A stretch of 13,081 nucleotides of DNA from Syntrophobacterales bacterium (GTDB lineage: Bacteria; Desulfobacterota; Syntrophobacteria; BM002), in the NCBI GenBank assembly GCA_030613915.1, contig JAUWKY010000017.1, forward strand, positions 1 through 13,081, given 5' to 3'. The stretch's first letter is position 1. Every line of letters starts with the position of its first letter. This document shows, piece by piece, positions 1-7,815 of this stretch. The notes under the pieces were generated by a model. That model ran no database searches, was not told the origin of the DNA, and saw only the letters and a list, made by a program, of their open reading frames with translations. A program made the translations under genes and the position numbers.

Positions 1-28
1 TTTGCGAATAATGTCTAACCTGCATTAC

Positions 29-82
29 GGGCGGGGGCCCGCCTGCCAAAGCGTGGCACTGGCGGGCAGGCAAACCCCGCCC
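29..82. repeat. GC-rich nested hairpin after the CNBD gene
   Basis: Two sets of arms nest. The outer arms are GGGCGGGG (29-36) and CCCCGCCC (75-82); the inner arms are GCCTGCC (41-47) and GGCAGGC (65-71), with a 17-nt loop. The structure begins 6 nt beyond the stop codon of the minus-strand CNBD gene, so it may stabilise or end that transcript. No T tract follows on the minus strand, so it is not a classical intrinsic terminator and could equally be a REP-like repeat. Confidence 0.5.
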
Positions 83-88
83 CCTTCT

Positions 89-604
89 TTAGCCCTCCTC
101 CAGACCACCACTCTCCGCCACCTGCTCCACCAATGCTTCGAAGAGCAAAACCATGTCTTGATTCGCTTTGCGCAGTCTCTTGGACAGCTCTTTGGCAATG
201 GCCCTGGTTACCGGAAGGCCAAGCCGGGGATCCTCCTCTCCCAGTTGGTTGAAATCTTCCCGATTAATAACTAGAAATTCGCAATCAGTTTCGGCAAGCA
301 CCGAGGCAGAACGAACTTCTCTGTCTAGCAGAGCCAGTTCACCAAAAAAGGCATCTTCATCGGCCTTCAAGGTGACGATGGTATACCGTTCTTGATCGAG
401 AGTCCGTTTGATAATCCTGACCGTACCTTTTTGAAGAATATATAACTCGCTACCTTCTGTTCCTTCGCTGAGCACCTCAACTCCTGCTTTGCACTGCTGC
501 CAGGTCACGATGCGTGCCAGTTTGGTCAGTCTCTCCTCGTCATCTTTGACAGTGTGAAATAGTTTGATCTTTCTCAGTTTTTCAATGACGCCCTGCTCAT
601 CCAT
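89..604 (-). CDS. Stand-alone cyclic-nucleotide-binding-domain protein
   Basis: This 171-residue protein is one cNMP-binding-like beta-roll (about residues 15-125) followed by a helical C-terminal tail (about 125-165). The phosphate-binding-cassette region is visible as FGELALLDREVRSASV (87-102): the Gly-Glu pair is present and R98 stands where the phosphate-binding Arg sits in cAMP-binding members, so ligand binding is plausible. There is no C-terminal helix-turn-helix, so it is not a Crp/Fnr transcription factor. It may act as a free regulatory subunit or sensor. It lies 104 nt downstream of the potassium channel gene on the same strand, which suggests co-transcription and a possible regulatory link. 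The start chosen is the ATG at 604; the ribosome binding site is weak (GGGATATGAGAA upstream). Domain assignment is confident; ligand and partner are inference. Confidence 0.85.
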   Translation of the reverse strand: MDEQGVIEKLRKIKLFHTVKDDEERLTKLARIVTWQQCKAGVEVLSEGTEGSELYILQKGTVRIIKRTLDQERYTIVTLKADEDAFFGELALLDREVRSASVLAETDCEFLVINREDFNQLGEEDPRLGLPVTRAIAKELSKRLRKANQDMVLLFEALVEQVAESGGLEEG

Positions 605-708
605 TTCTCATATCCCATTTCGCATGTATCATTTTTCATTGCAATGAACTTTCATTATTAGTGTCGCATCTAAACGTGCAATGACAGATGTCCTTAGTGC
701 CTAGTAAA

Positions 709-1893
709 TCAGGCCTGAATTAAAATGGCCTTGGAGAAAGACTTGACCTCATAGTCCGGTCCGGGATTGAACACCGGCAGATTTCCTCGCAGCTCTTTTA
801 CTTCTTGGAGATTGGATACCAGCCGGGAGATGTCCGGGGTCTTCTGGGCCTCCTGGAGTGCTTCTCGCTTGCGCTGGAAAATGTTGCCGGTATTTTCCAA
901 TATGCCGATGAGGATGGTGTTTTCAGCCTCCATAAAATATTTGCTGAGATTGGCAAAGGTATCCCCCACGAACTGGGCCGGGAAGTTTTTGGTGACGAGC
1001 CGACTACCCTCCACATCGAGTAAACCTTGTATGATGTGGGCAATGCCAGAAGCCGCCGTGGCGTTAGCCAGGAGAATCCTATTGTATTCGCGGCTCAAAA
1101 CAATCTCGTCGCAATGGACATTTTCCAGGTAGCGCTTGAACTTTGCATCAATCAGTTCCACGCACGTGTATATATCCTTGGATATTGTTTTGATGGTCAG
1201 AACGCTCATGACAGTGCGCGCATCCACTTCCTGATCGGACGCCTGGGTGCTGTTGTCTGCGAGGACAAGCACTTTGGCGGCTTGCTTGATATTGGCGCGG
1301 AGCAGGACATTCTCCTCCACGTAGTCACCCCGGACAAAGCGAATGTTTTGGAGACTCGGACGGGAGCGTAAATTCTCCACTTCCACCGGTTCCACCGTAC
1401 TCACCACAACAATGTCCTCATCGGAAAGATCCGGGTTAACCCTGAGTATGTCCTCAAGCACCGAGACCATCTCATTTTTCCAACCACAGATAACAAAATG
1501 CTTTTTTACTTTTTTCTGATCGGCCAAGCCGCTCCCCTCCTTGATCTTCCATTCCACCAGCCAGGATGCAATCCCACCGGTGACCATGCCCAAAAGCCCA
1601 ATGCCAAATAACATGACCAAAATGGCAACAAATCGTCCGCCGGTGGTCAAAGGAACCTTATCACCGTAGCCAACGGTGGCGGCAGTGACAAGGGTCCACC
1701 AGATTGCGTCCCACAGGCTATGAAAACTCTGGTTGGCAGGGTATTCAAAGAGCAGCACCCCCAGGGAACTCAGTAAAAAAACAAGCAGAATGGCACCGAG
1801 TACCGGGAAAGTGCGATTCTTTATCAGCCGTCTCATGATGGGACCGAACCGTTTCCTCCTGTGGACAGCCGGTCTATGGAGTTTTTCTCGCAT
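709..1893 (-). CDS. MthK-type two-TM potassium channel with RCK domain
   Basis: This is a predicted inner-membrane K+ channel subunit of about 394 residues. After a basic N terminus come a first membrane helix (FPVLGAILLVFLLSSLGVLLF), a pore helix and the selectivity filter TVGYGD, and a second membrane helix (FVAILVMLFGIGLLGMVTGG). A cytoplasmic Rossmann-like RCK/TrkA-N domain follows, starting at KKHFVICGW. The ICGW signature in place of a GxGxxG motif resembles the Ca2+-gated channel MthK rather than NAD-binding TrkA proteins. The last 100 or so residues probably form the RCK C-terminal lobe. Such channels assemble as tetramers with a ring of RCK domains, gated by ions or nucleotides. I prefer the ATG at 1893, which has GAGGTG about 9 nt upstream; an in-frame GTG at 1905 would add four residues. 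The CNBD gene follows on the same strand, 104 nt downstream. Confidence 0.92.
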   Translation of the reverse strand: MREKLHRPAVHRRKRFGPIMRRLIKNRTFPVLGAILLVFLLSSLGVLLFEYPANQSFHSLWDAIWWTLVTAATVGYGDKVPLTTGGRFVAILVMLFGIGLLGMVTGGIASWLVEWKIKEGSGLADQKKVKKHFVICGWKNEMVSVLEDILRVNPDLSDEDIVVVSTVEPVEVENLRSRPSLQNIRFVRGDYVEENVLLRANIKQAAKVLVLADNSTQASDQEVDARTVMSVLTIKTISKDIYTCVELIDAKFKRYLENVHCDEIVLSREYNRILLANATAASGIAHIIQGLLDVEGSRLVTKNFPAQFVGDTFANLSKYFMEAENTILIGILENTGNIFQRKREALQEAQKTPDISRLVSNLQEVKELRGNLPVFNPGPDYEVKSFSKAILIQA

Positions 1894-1905
1894 GTGCCGA
1901 TTCAC

Positions 1906-2339
1906 CTCATGCCAGCCGCAGCCAACGATACTCTACACGCGATTCCAAGGCTGATCAAGCTCAAAATGTATTGCGATAATGATAGGTTATAACATCTCCT
2001 CTTCTCATTTCTCTGCCAGGACCTCACTGTACTCGAGTTCATAGAGATAGAGAAGTATGGCGGTAACCATCACGGTTGGCCTGAGAAAGATAGTCTTATA
2101 GGGCCTACTGGGCGGACCTAGTAACCCAGCCAGGTGGCAGAAATACCGGCGTTCATGATGACGCTGGGGGGAGAACGGTGGCCCGGGAACAACCAGATGG
2201 GACAACGTTTGTTGGGGCCTTTTCTTTGCTGAAAATCAGTCAGTGTGGATCCTCGTTCACGTTCTTAGGGAGGAGAAGACTCCTTCGCTCCCTCAAGGAT
2301 GTTCTTTACCCTTTCATACTCAAGCCGGTTCTGCCTCCC
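1906..2339. other. Gene-poor intergenic stretch
   Basis: These 434 bases separate the channel gene from the 3' end of the lipoprotein gene. Short open frames exist on both strands, but none has a good ribosome binding site, a recognisable domain or plausible composition. The channel promoter should lie near 1906-2000; a weak minus-strand match is TTGATC, 17 nt, TAGAGT. An interrupted hairpin near 2180-2219 is followed by TTTTCTTT on the plus strand, but no plus-strand gene precedes it. I see nothing else that I can name. Confidence 0.5.
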
Positions 2340-3653
2340 TCACTTTTCGAACCGCACCATGTCGCCTCTCCGGACTTCTCTCTCAGGATCATACAGCAGG
2401 AGTCGTCCCAAAGACATTTGCTCACGAACTTCGATTATTTCTCCTCTGGCCAACTCAGTTTCCACATACGTCTTGATTTCAGCCGTCTTCCGGTCCCGTA
2501 TAGACTGCGCCCGGTATATGACAAAAGTATCACCCGGATGATGGCGGCGATTTTCTCCTCCGTCCAGGTACATGACTCCATCCTCGCGCCCACCAAGCAC
2601 TACAGTCGGTAAGTCTTCTTTACTGAGGTCTGGAGCAAAAGCAGTCTGCAAATCATCACTATAGTAGCGATAAGTTGGATCTCGCGGCTGACAGCGATAT
2701 GCCCGCTCGTAAGCGGCCAACGCCTCCAAGAATCTCCCGCTTTTCTCATACACCACACCGAGGTTGCCGATGATGGTGCACTTGTCAGGGTCCTTTTCCA
2801 GCACTTGCAGGAACAAGCTTTCAGCTTGCCCCCAATTGTTGCGGGCAGCCGCATCAATTCCCTTGCGGATCAGCTTGGTAACCTTTGGATCAATAGTGAT
2901 CAGGGGGCCCCTTAGCATTCGCTGTACGGTGGACTCCTGTGGCCTCAAGTGAGTAACCGCCTCCTTAACAACTGAGACCTGGATACGTCTGATCTCGGCT
3001 TCTGTATTCACTGGACGACCAGGCAAACTAAATCTTTCCAAATGTCTGGAGATTTCTTTCTCCCAGATGGTGCTGCCACTCGTAGCCTCAATTAGACGCA
3101 GATGCACGGCCAGGGAGTAGGACATCCTGGTAATGTAAACCTGAACGATGTTTGGACGTTGTAAATTCTCAAGGCTGTAGTAGAAAATATCTCCGATGGA
3201 TGGATCCTCATTTACGGCCAGCCAGCCGTATTCTGCCGGTTCGCCAGTACCAAATTTTCGAAGGGCCAGCATGGATATGGTATCTGTCGAGACCAGCACA
3301 GAATATTCGGTGATCTCACCCAGTAGCAACCCATTGACATCAGCTTTTTTACCCAATTTGCGGAAGGCATCAGAATTCGGCTGAAAATTCTTGTCCACTT
3401 GTACCGTTAGTGCCAGGAACATCTCACCGGTAAGTCCTTCAACCATCTCCTTTTGCAGTTGTCGCCCTACGGTCTGTTCAGGACTTTTGAAAGGCAGGAC
3501 ACCAATTATTTTAACTCTCTGGGTGTCAACCTCTGGGGGTTTCACCGTCTCGATGGTCACCAGCCTGCTCACTAGTGGTCTGCTGCAGCCACTGATGAGC
3601 ATCAGCACCATCAGTAAACATTTCATCCAGGTCCTAAGACTTGCACGCTGCAT
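2340..3653 (-). CDS. Outer-membrane-type lipoprotein with CsgG-like, TPR and FlgT-C-like regions
   Basis: This 437-residue protein starts with a lipoprotein signal peptide: a basic N terminus, a hydrophobic run (CLLMVLML) and the lipobox LISGC, making Cys23 the lipidated residue. Ser follows the Cys, not Asp, which fits outer-membrane sorting. Residues ~47-240 include a strand IIGVLPFKSP typical of CsgG/curli-secretion-like folds, and residues ~256-330 contain about two TPR units (for example NLGVVYEKSGRFLEALAAYERA). The C-terminal ~75 residues (GDTFVIYR ... GRLLLYDPEREVRRGDMVRF) resemble the beta domain at the C terminus of the flagellar assembly protein FlgT. The ATG at 3653 is preceded by GGAG at 8 nt and places the signal peptide at the N terminus; the frame is open to a GTG at 3719, but that start lacks a ribosome site. 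The role is unknown; assembly or secretion at the envelope is a guess. Confidence 0.85.
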   Translation of the reverse strand: MQRASLRTWMKCLLMVLMLISGCSRPLVSRLVTIETVKPPEVDTQRVKIIGVLPFKSPEQTVGRQLQKEMVEGLTGEMFLALTVQVDKNFQPNSDAFRKLGKKADVNGLLLGEITEYSVLVSTDTISMLALRKFGTGEPAEYGWLAVNEDPSIGDIFYYSLENLQRPNIVQVYITRMSYSLAVHLRLIEATSGSTIWEKEISRHLERFSLPGRPVNTEAEIRRIQVSVVKEAVTHLRPQESTVQRMLRGPLITIDPKVTKLIRKGIDAAARNNWGQAESLFLQVLEKDPDKCTIIGNLGVVYEKSGRFLEALAAYERAYRCQPRDPTYRYYSDDLQTAFAPDLSKEDLPTVVLGGREDGVMYLDGGENRRHHPGDTFVIYRAQSIRDRKTAEIKTYVETELARGEIIEVREQMSLGRLLLYDPEREVRRGDMVRFEK

Positions 3654-3794
3654 CAGTCCGTCTCCGCTATGGCGGGATTCAATCAAATGGCTGCCCGTAT
3701 TCATTGGCCGGTGGCACACCCTTCTCCATGCTCTCGCGACGTCAATCCTTGAAACATCCGGGCAGACACCAGGGTGCTCCCAAGATACAACATC

Positions 3795-3824
3795 AGGTTA
3801 GCCCATGAGAATCTCTGCTGTCAA
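3795..3824 (-). promoter_or_regulatory. Candidate sigma-70 promoter for the lipoprotein gene
   Basis: On the minus strand a consensus -35 box TTGACA (3819-3824) is followed after 18 nt by TAACCT (3795-3800), a poor -10 box. It lies about 140 nt upstream of the lipoprotein start and points towards it. The perfect -35 box is the main support; the -10 box keeps only the TA and the final T. Confidence 0.35.
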
Positions 3825-3917
3825 GTTGACCACCACACGGATGCAATGAATTACCATATACTTGGGTGGTCTGAGTGGCTCGCATTCTCCTAAATAAACT
3901 GCGACTACTCACACATT

Positions 3918-4193
3918 TTATTTGCGACTGACCCTCTTGAGCAGTTTAAGGGCAAATTCGGTTTCAACAACGGGAATCAACTCTGCTACCCCGAGATCAG
4001 TCCAATCGTAAAAAGAAGCAGCCACGTGAGCACCATCCTCTGCTTCAAAGAGACGGAAGACTCGATGACCGGAAATATCGAACCACTCTCCCTTAACCGT
4101 CACTCCTCTGGGATTACCGAGACCATCGATGCGTCGCTTTATCACCTGGTCTCTGTCCTGAGGTTCATAGGTAAAAACGGCCATAAATAGCAT
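3918..4193 (-). CDS. DUF3303-family small protein
   Basis: This 91-residue protein begins MLFMAVFTYEPQDRDQVIKRR and resembles the DUF3303 family: small alpha/beta (ferredoxin-like) proteins of unknown function with an N-terminal strand, a central W-F-D-I-S-G-H-R-V-F-R-L-F-E segment and a late W-x-D motif (here YDWTDL). The start at 4193 is supported by a strong Shine-Dalgarno (AGGAGG, 7-8 nt upstream); the frame is open further upstream to 4286, but that extension is not typical of the family. It lies 104 nt downstream of the FMN reductase gene on the same strand and may share its transcript. No catalytic residue can be named. Confidence 0.8.
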   Translation of the reverse strand: MLFMAVFTYEPQDRDQVIKRRIDGLGNPRGVTVKGEWFDISGHRVFRLFEAEDGAHVAASFYDWTDLGVAELIPVVETEFALKLLKRVSRK

Positions 4194-4297
4194 AGGATAC
4201 CCTCCTTCCTCTCTTACATTGATGGGGTTTGAAAGCAACAGTCTATATCTGAAGATGCGAACTTGGCACTTAAATTTTGCTCTCATTCCAGCTTTTT

Positions 4298-4867
4298 TTA
4301 CTCTAGAACCAACCGTTGGCCCAAATCGTATGCTGCTTTGAGCGCCTCCGGTTGGTCTCTGACCTCACCTTTCTCATCAGCTCCTCGGACAAAAAGTTCA
4401 TCGCTGTAGGCTACATCGATGGCGTCGAAGAAATATTGAACGGTTAGTCTCACCCCATCAAAAAGCTTCTTGCCACGGGTGGCCGCCACCGAGATAAAAA
4501 CACCTTTGCGCTCAGCAATGGGGGAAACCGGCAACTTCAAGATATACTTCTTGGCCCAAAGGGATTGGCACCGATCGATCATTGCTTTGGCCAACGCTGG
4601 GACACTGTAGAAGAATATGGGGGATGCTAGGATCAACCGCTCTGCCTGAATAATTTTCGGAAACAGGCCCTGCATTTCATCTTGAATTGCACAGACTCCG
4701 TCCTCAGCACATTTGTAAATCTCCAGACAAGGCGTGATTTTTAAGTCCCGTAAGATAACTTTCTCGCACAAGCCCCCGTGATCGCTCGCACCTCTTAGAG
4801 CCTCATCCAGAAGGATTTCGGTATTTCCTTCTCTCCTGGGACTGCCAAGGATGCCCAGAACTTTCAT
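4298..4867 (-). CDS. NADPH-dependent FMN reductase family flavoprotein
   Basis: This 189-residue protein has a flavodoxin-like fold. The N terminus MKVLGILGSPRREGNTE carries the GSPRxxGNT phosphate-binding loop for FMN (residues 8-17), and ASPIFFYSVPALAKAMIDR (81-99) is the typical second FMN-contacting segment. Many relatives have a Cys-rich motif of the form PCxxCxxCxxxGxC; here C47, C53 and C59 are present but the second position is Ile50, so an Isf-type iron-sulfur cluster is doubtful. The likely activity is NAD(P)H-dependent reduction of FMN, quinones or other small electron acceptors in the cytoplasm; the substrate is not readable from sequence. The ATG at 4867 has AAGGAG 8 nt upstream; the more upstream start at 4888 is less likely. 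The DUF3303 gene follows on the same strand. Confidence 0.88.
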   Translation of the reverse strand: MKVLGILGSPRREGNTEILLDEALRGASDHGGLCEKVILRDLKITPCLEIYKCAEDGVCAIQDEMQGLFPKIIQAERLILASPIFFYSVPALAKAMIDRCQSLWAKKYILKLPVSPIAERKGVFISVAATRGKKLFDGVRLTVQYFFDAIDVAYSDELFVRGADEKGEVRDQPEALKAAYDLGQRLVLE

Positions 4868-5116
4868 ACTCGTGTCTCCTTGCGGCACTAAAATTGCTTA
4901 GGCTATTAACGGTGCCTGTAACTGCACGAAGATTCTCTCTCGGACGGAGGTGGAATTGCTAACAGGGCCATACTCGATAACTTTTTCGTCAGGCGAATAT
5001 GTTACATCAAAAAGACTTTTGGGGAAAGCGGTACAATTTTGTTGCCCCGAAGAAGTCTGCTATAAGGCCCTGGTCAAAACAAACTAACTCTGCAGTCTCA
5101 ACCTGAGATAACCGTT

Positions 5117-6223
5117 ATGGCTTTGTTGAGAGTAACCATGATCGCCGAGAAGGTCTCTGAATGTCCGACCTTCTCCAAAGGCGATCAGATCACCATAGAC
5201 TATCCGCAGATCGTCCTGGAGGAGACCGATAAGGTCTGCCTCCTAGCTCTGGGTCAGTGCCATCCCTACCTCTTACCACTTTCTAAAGGTGTAGCGTATG
5301 CCACCCTTGGCATTGGTGAGGAAATCGGCACCCTGCGCTGCTGCTGTTTCATGGGTACTGTCACTTTCAATGTCATGAAACGGCGGCGCCGTATAGCCAT
5401 CACCCGGGAAACATTGAAACACCTAGCCGAACTAAAACTTGACCTCGCCAAACTTCAGGTCATGCCTATTTTTGCTCCCCTTCCGGAAGCCTCACTGGAG
5501 AAGATTATTCCTTTACTTCAGCTCCAACAAATTCATACTGGGACCGACATCATTCAGCAGGGTGATGTGGGCAAGTTTCTTTATGTAATTACCAAAGGGG
5601 AGGTATTGGTATTGCGCGAGGGTGGGCAAATACGGGAAGAAGTGCTTGCCACCCTTTCTGAAGGTGAGTGTTTTGGGGAAATGTCTCTCATTTCAGGCGA
5701 ACCGATATCAGCAACCATCAGGGCAAAAACCCCTGTGATTTTGTTGCAGATAAGCAAGGAAGATTTCGATCGGCTGATCCTGGAGAATCCTTCCCTTAGT
5801 GTCTATTTCACGAAACTTCTTACCCAGCGATTGCAGCAGGCCAACACCAGAATGGAGGAAATGTTGGACAAGGGAATGCTGGGAAGCATCGAGACTTTCA
5901 GCATTCCTGAACTCGTCCAGACCCTCGCACTCAACGGCAGAACTGGCGTCCTTGTCATCTCGGGCCAAGAAAATGAGGCTGACATTCACTTTGACAAAGG
6001 TTTCATTCACCAGGTCTCACTTGGAGAATTACTGGGCGAACAAGCCTTCTATGAGCTACTTGCTTGGGAAAAGGGGCAGTTTCAGTTTCAGCCCGCAGAG
6101 AGGCTCTCCATGAAGCGGCAGGTGTCCAAGGACACCATGCACCTACTTATGGAAGGGCTGCGCCGGTTGGATGAGAAAAAAGATCGCCTCTCCGAGTCAA
6201 ACAACAGCGCCGAATCCAACTAA
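5117..6223 (+). CDS. Regulatory protein: TIGR04076-like + CNBD + DUF4388
   Basis: This 368-residue soluble protein has three parts. Residues 1-90 resemble the TIGR04076 family (LLRVTMIAEKVSECPTFSKGD, with a Cys/His-containing CLLALGQCHPYLLPL segment and a late Cys cluster, C75-C77). Residues ~112-235 form a cyclic-nucleotide-binding-like domain with FGEMSLISGEPISATIRA (186-203). In cAMP-binding members the cassette reads P-R-S-A; here the Arg is Ile, so ordinary cAMP binding is doubtful. Residues ~252-345 form a DUF4388 (PATAN-type) domain, ending in the characteristic LLAWEKGQFQFQPAE. DUF4388 proteins are common in Deltaproteobacteria, often with response-regulator or cNMP domains. No DNA-binding domain is visible, so it probably works by protein contact. 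The start at 5117 matches the first strand of the N-terminal domain, but its ribosome site is weak. Its 3' end is 8 nt from that of convergent manC. Confidence 0.85.
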   Translation: MALLRVTMIAEKVSECPTFSKGDQITIDYPQIVLEETDKVCLLALGQCHPYLLPLSKGVAYATLGIGEEIGTLRCCCFMGTVTFNVMKRRRRIAITRETLKHLAELKLDLAKLQVMPIFAPLPEASLEKIIPLLQLQQIHTGTDIIQQGDVGKFLYVITKGEVLVLREGGQIREEVLATLSEGECFGEMSLISGEPISATIRAKTPVILLQISKEDFDRLILENPSLSVYFTKLLTQRLQQANTRMEEMLDKGMLGSIETFSIPELVQTLALNGRTGVLVISGQENEADIHFDKGFIHQVSLGELLGEQAFYELLAWEKGQFQFQPAERLSMKRQVSKDTMHLLMEGLRRLDEKKDRLSESNNSAESN

Positions 6224-6231
6224 TCAGGGGT

Positions 6232-7302
6232 TTACAAGTACTGCTCCATGCCCCTCTGCCTTATCACGTCAAGAATTTTACCGATATCCTGAGCCTTATG
6301 AACCGGGCACACCAGCAAGGCGTCCTCAGTATCCACCACAATAAGGTCGTCAACGCCAAGAAGAACGCACAGCTTCTGGCGACTGAACACCACATTCTGC
6401 CTGGAATCCAAAGCCATAATTTCACCCTGGCAGACGTTGTTTTGATCATCTTTAGGCCAGATCTGGGCCATAGAGGCCCAGCTTCCCAAGTCGTTCCAGC
6501 CGAAGTCTGCAGGTATCATTAAGACATTATCTGCTTTTTCCATCACACCATAGTCGATGGAAATGGACTCCAGATCAGGGTAAATGCGGCTGATTCCATC
6601 CTCAGAATCACCCGTATCAAGGAAGGACTTCAGTTTTTGGAGATCTGAGTAAAGTCCGGGTAAATGGCTGCGCATTGCCTCCAGGATAGCCTCCGCTTGC
6701 CAGACAAACATTCCGCTGTTCCAAAAAAAGTTACCCTGTTCCAGGTATTGTTCAGCACGCTCCCGGTCAGGTTTCTCATGAAAGGAAATCACCTTGTAGA
6801 AGCCGTGATTTTGTACTGTATCAACTTGCTCTCCTGCCTCTATATAGCCATAACCGGTCTCGGCCGTCGTGGCCCGTATTCCCAGAGTGATGAGCGCTGG
6901 CTGTAGTCGGGCCCTTGCAACTGCTGCCCGCAGCGTCGCCAGATAAAGCTCCTCGTCGGTAATCAAATGGTCCGCTGGTAATACTGCCATCACTGCTGCG
7001 CTGTCCCGCTGCTGCACCAGGAGTGCCGCCAAACCTATACAGGCTGCTGTATTTCGTCCTACCGGCTCCAGAATGATATTTTCTTTGGGCAGTTCGGCAA
7101 GCTGATTATGCACCTCCTCCCCGTGATTCTCACCGGCCACCACTATTATATTCTCAGGTGGCAGCAAACTAGTGATCCTCGCTACGGTCTGTTGCAGCAT
7201 AGAGCGTCGCCCTACGATATTGAGAAGTTGCTTGGGTCGCTTTTGTCTGCTCCGCGGCCAAAACCTGGTACCTTTACCTCCAGCCATGATCACCGCGTAC
7301 AT
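6232..7302 (-). CDS. manC: Mannose-1-phosphate guanylyltransferase (GDP-mannose synthesis)
   Basis: This 356-residue cytoplasmic enzyme joins mannose-1-phosphate and GTP to give GDP-mannose, a precursor for LPS, capsule or exopolysaccharide mannose, rhamnose and fucose. The N terminus carries the nucleotidyltransferase signature AGGKGTRFWPRSR (7-19) followed by PKQLL. Further family marks are PADHLI, GYGYIEAGE, FHEKPD, FFWNSGMFVW and FGWNDLGSW. The length is that of the single-domain form; the phosphomannose-isomerase domain of the bifunctional enzyme is absent. The ATG at 7302 has GGAGG 10 nt upstream and opens directly into the first strand of the fold; the start at 7341 would add 13 unlikely residues. 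It is transcribed alone, divergent from the XRE gene and convergent with the DUF4388 gene. Confidence 0.95.
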   Translation of the reverse strand: MYAVIMAGGKGTRFWPRSRQKRPKQLLNIVGRRSMLQQTVARITSLLPPENIIVVAGENHGEEVHNQLAELPKENIILEPVGRNTAACIGLAALLVQQRDSAAVMAVLPADHLITDEELYLATLRAAVARARLQPALITLGIRATTAETGYGYIEAGEQVDTVQNHGFYKVISFHEKPDRERAEQYLEQGNFFWNSGMFVWQAEAILEAMRSHLPGLYSDLQKLKSFLDTGDSEDGISRIYPDLESISIDYGVMEKADNVLMIPADFGWNDLGSWASMAQIWPKDDQNNVCQGEIMALDSRQNVVFSRQKLCVLLGVDDLIVVDTEDALLVCPVHKAQDIGKILDVIRQRGMEQYL

Positions 7303-7367
7303 TATCCTTTTACCTCCGTACCAGCTCAGGGTTTGAGACAATAAAACGAATTGTGCCAGTATACGGT

Positions 7368-7404
7368 GTCATTAGCCATTTGTCATTGGTCATTTGTCAT
7401 TGGT
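7368..7404. repeat. 14-bp tandem repeat between manC and the XRE gene
   Basis: The unit GTCATTGGTCATTT occurs about 2.6 times: 7368-7381 (two mismatches), 7382-7395 (exact) and a partial copy at 7396-7404. It sits in the divergent region. GTCATT also closes the composite repeats near 9362 and 13035, so this may be a small piece of the same repeat family. Confidence 0.7.
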
Positions 7405-7418
7405 AGGCTGGGGTCATA

Positions 7419-7447
7419 TTTACGAAAAGTACCATGTGTGTTAGATT
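7419..7447 (+). promoter_or_regulatory. Weak candidate promoter for XRE and selenoprotein genes
   Basis: TTTACG (7419-7424) and TAGATT (7442-7447) are separated by 17 nt and point at the XRE start 74 nt downstream. Each box matches sigma-70 consensus at four of six positions, so this is only a plausible candidate. Confidence 0.22.
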
Positions 7448-7520
7448 AAAGGGCTTTTGAGGTTCTTTCACAATAAGTAACGGACCTGCAGAATAAATAC
7501 AGCGGTAGGAAGGGATCGTT

Positions 7521-7745
7521 ATGAAAAGTGATATTGACAACAAGGAAATTGGCAAGCGCCTGCAGAATTTTAGGGAGGTTCGCGGCCTTACTCGGGCTGT
7601 GGTGGCTCTAAAACTGGGTATGAGCGAAGAGGACCTTGAGGACGTTGAGGCTGGGGAAAAGCAGCTTTCTCCTGACAATATTGAGGTCTTGAGAGAAACT
7701 TTTTCCTTAGATCCAGCTTGGCTCCTCGGCGGCCAGACTCCCTAG
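7521..7745 (+). CDS. Small XRE-family (HTH_3) DNA-binding protein
   Basis: This 74-residue protein is almost entirely one Cro/C1-type helix-turn-helix. Residues 10-70 (IGKRLQNFREVRGLTRAVVALKLGMSEEDLEDVEAG and on) give the usual five-helix pattern, with the recognition region around LKLGMSEEDLEDVE and the closing hydrophobic FSLDPAWLLGG. There is no effector domain, so it is either a simple repressor/activator or an adapter. AGGAAGGG lies upstream of the ATG. It ends 70 nt before the selenoprotein gene on the same strand, with no obvious terminator between, so the two probably form an operon and the regulator may control both genes. The family is clear; the target is inference. Confidence 0.85.
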   Translation: MKSDIDNKEIGKRLQNFREVRGLTRAVVALKLGMSEEDLEDVEAGEKQLSPDNIEVLRETFSLDPAWLLGGQTP

Positions 7746-7815
7746 TTCGCCAAACTCTATTCGGATTTAAGACATGGAGTAATAAGTGCCTTCTGATTGA
7801 ACCAGGAGATGAGCC

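Noticed and set aside
2005..2205. 66-residue minus-strand open frame upstream of the channel gene
   Set aside because: No ribosome site, no recognisable domain, and a composition (Pro/His/Arg/Leu-rich) typical of a chance frame.
2180..2219. Hairpin followed by TTTTCTTT on the plus strand as a terminator
   Set aside because: The stem is broken by a 3/1 internal loop and no plus-strand gene lies upstream to be terminated.
2178..2612. 144-residue plus-strand open frame
   Set aside because: It overlaps the 3' end of the lipoprotein gene on the other strand and has no family features.
4868..5116. Divergent promoter pair between the FMN reductase and DUF4388 genes
   Set aside because: The 228-bp region surely holds regulatory DNA, but no pair of boxes had acceptable spacing (for example TTGCCC and TATAAG are only 13 nt apart).
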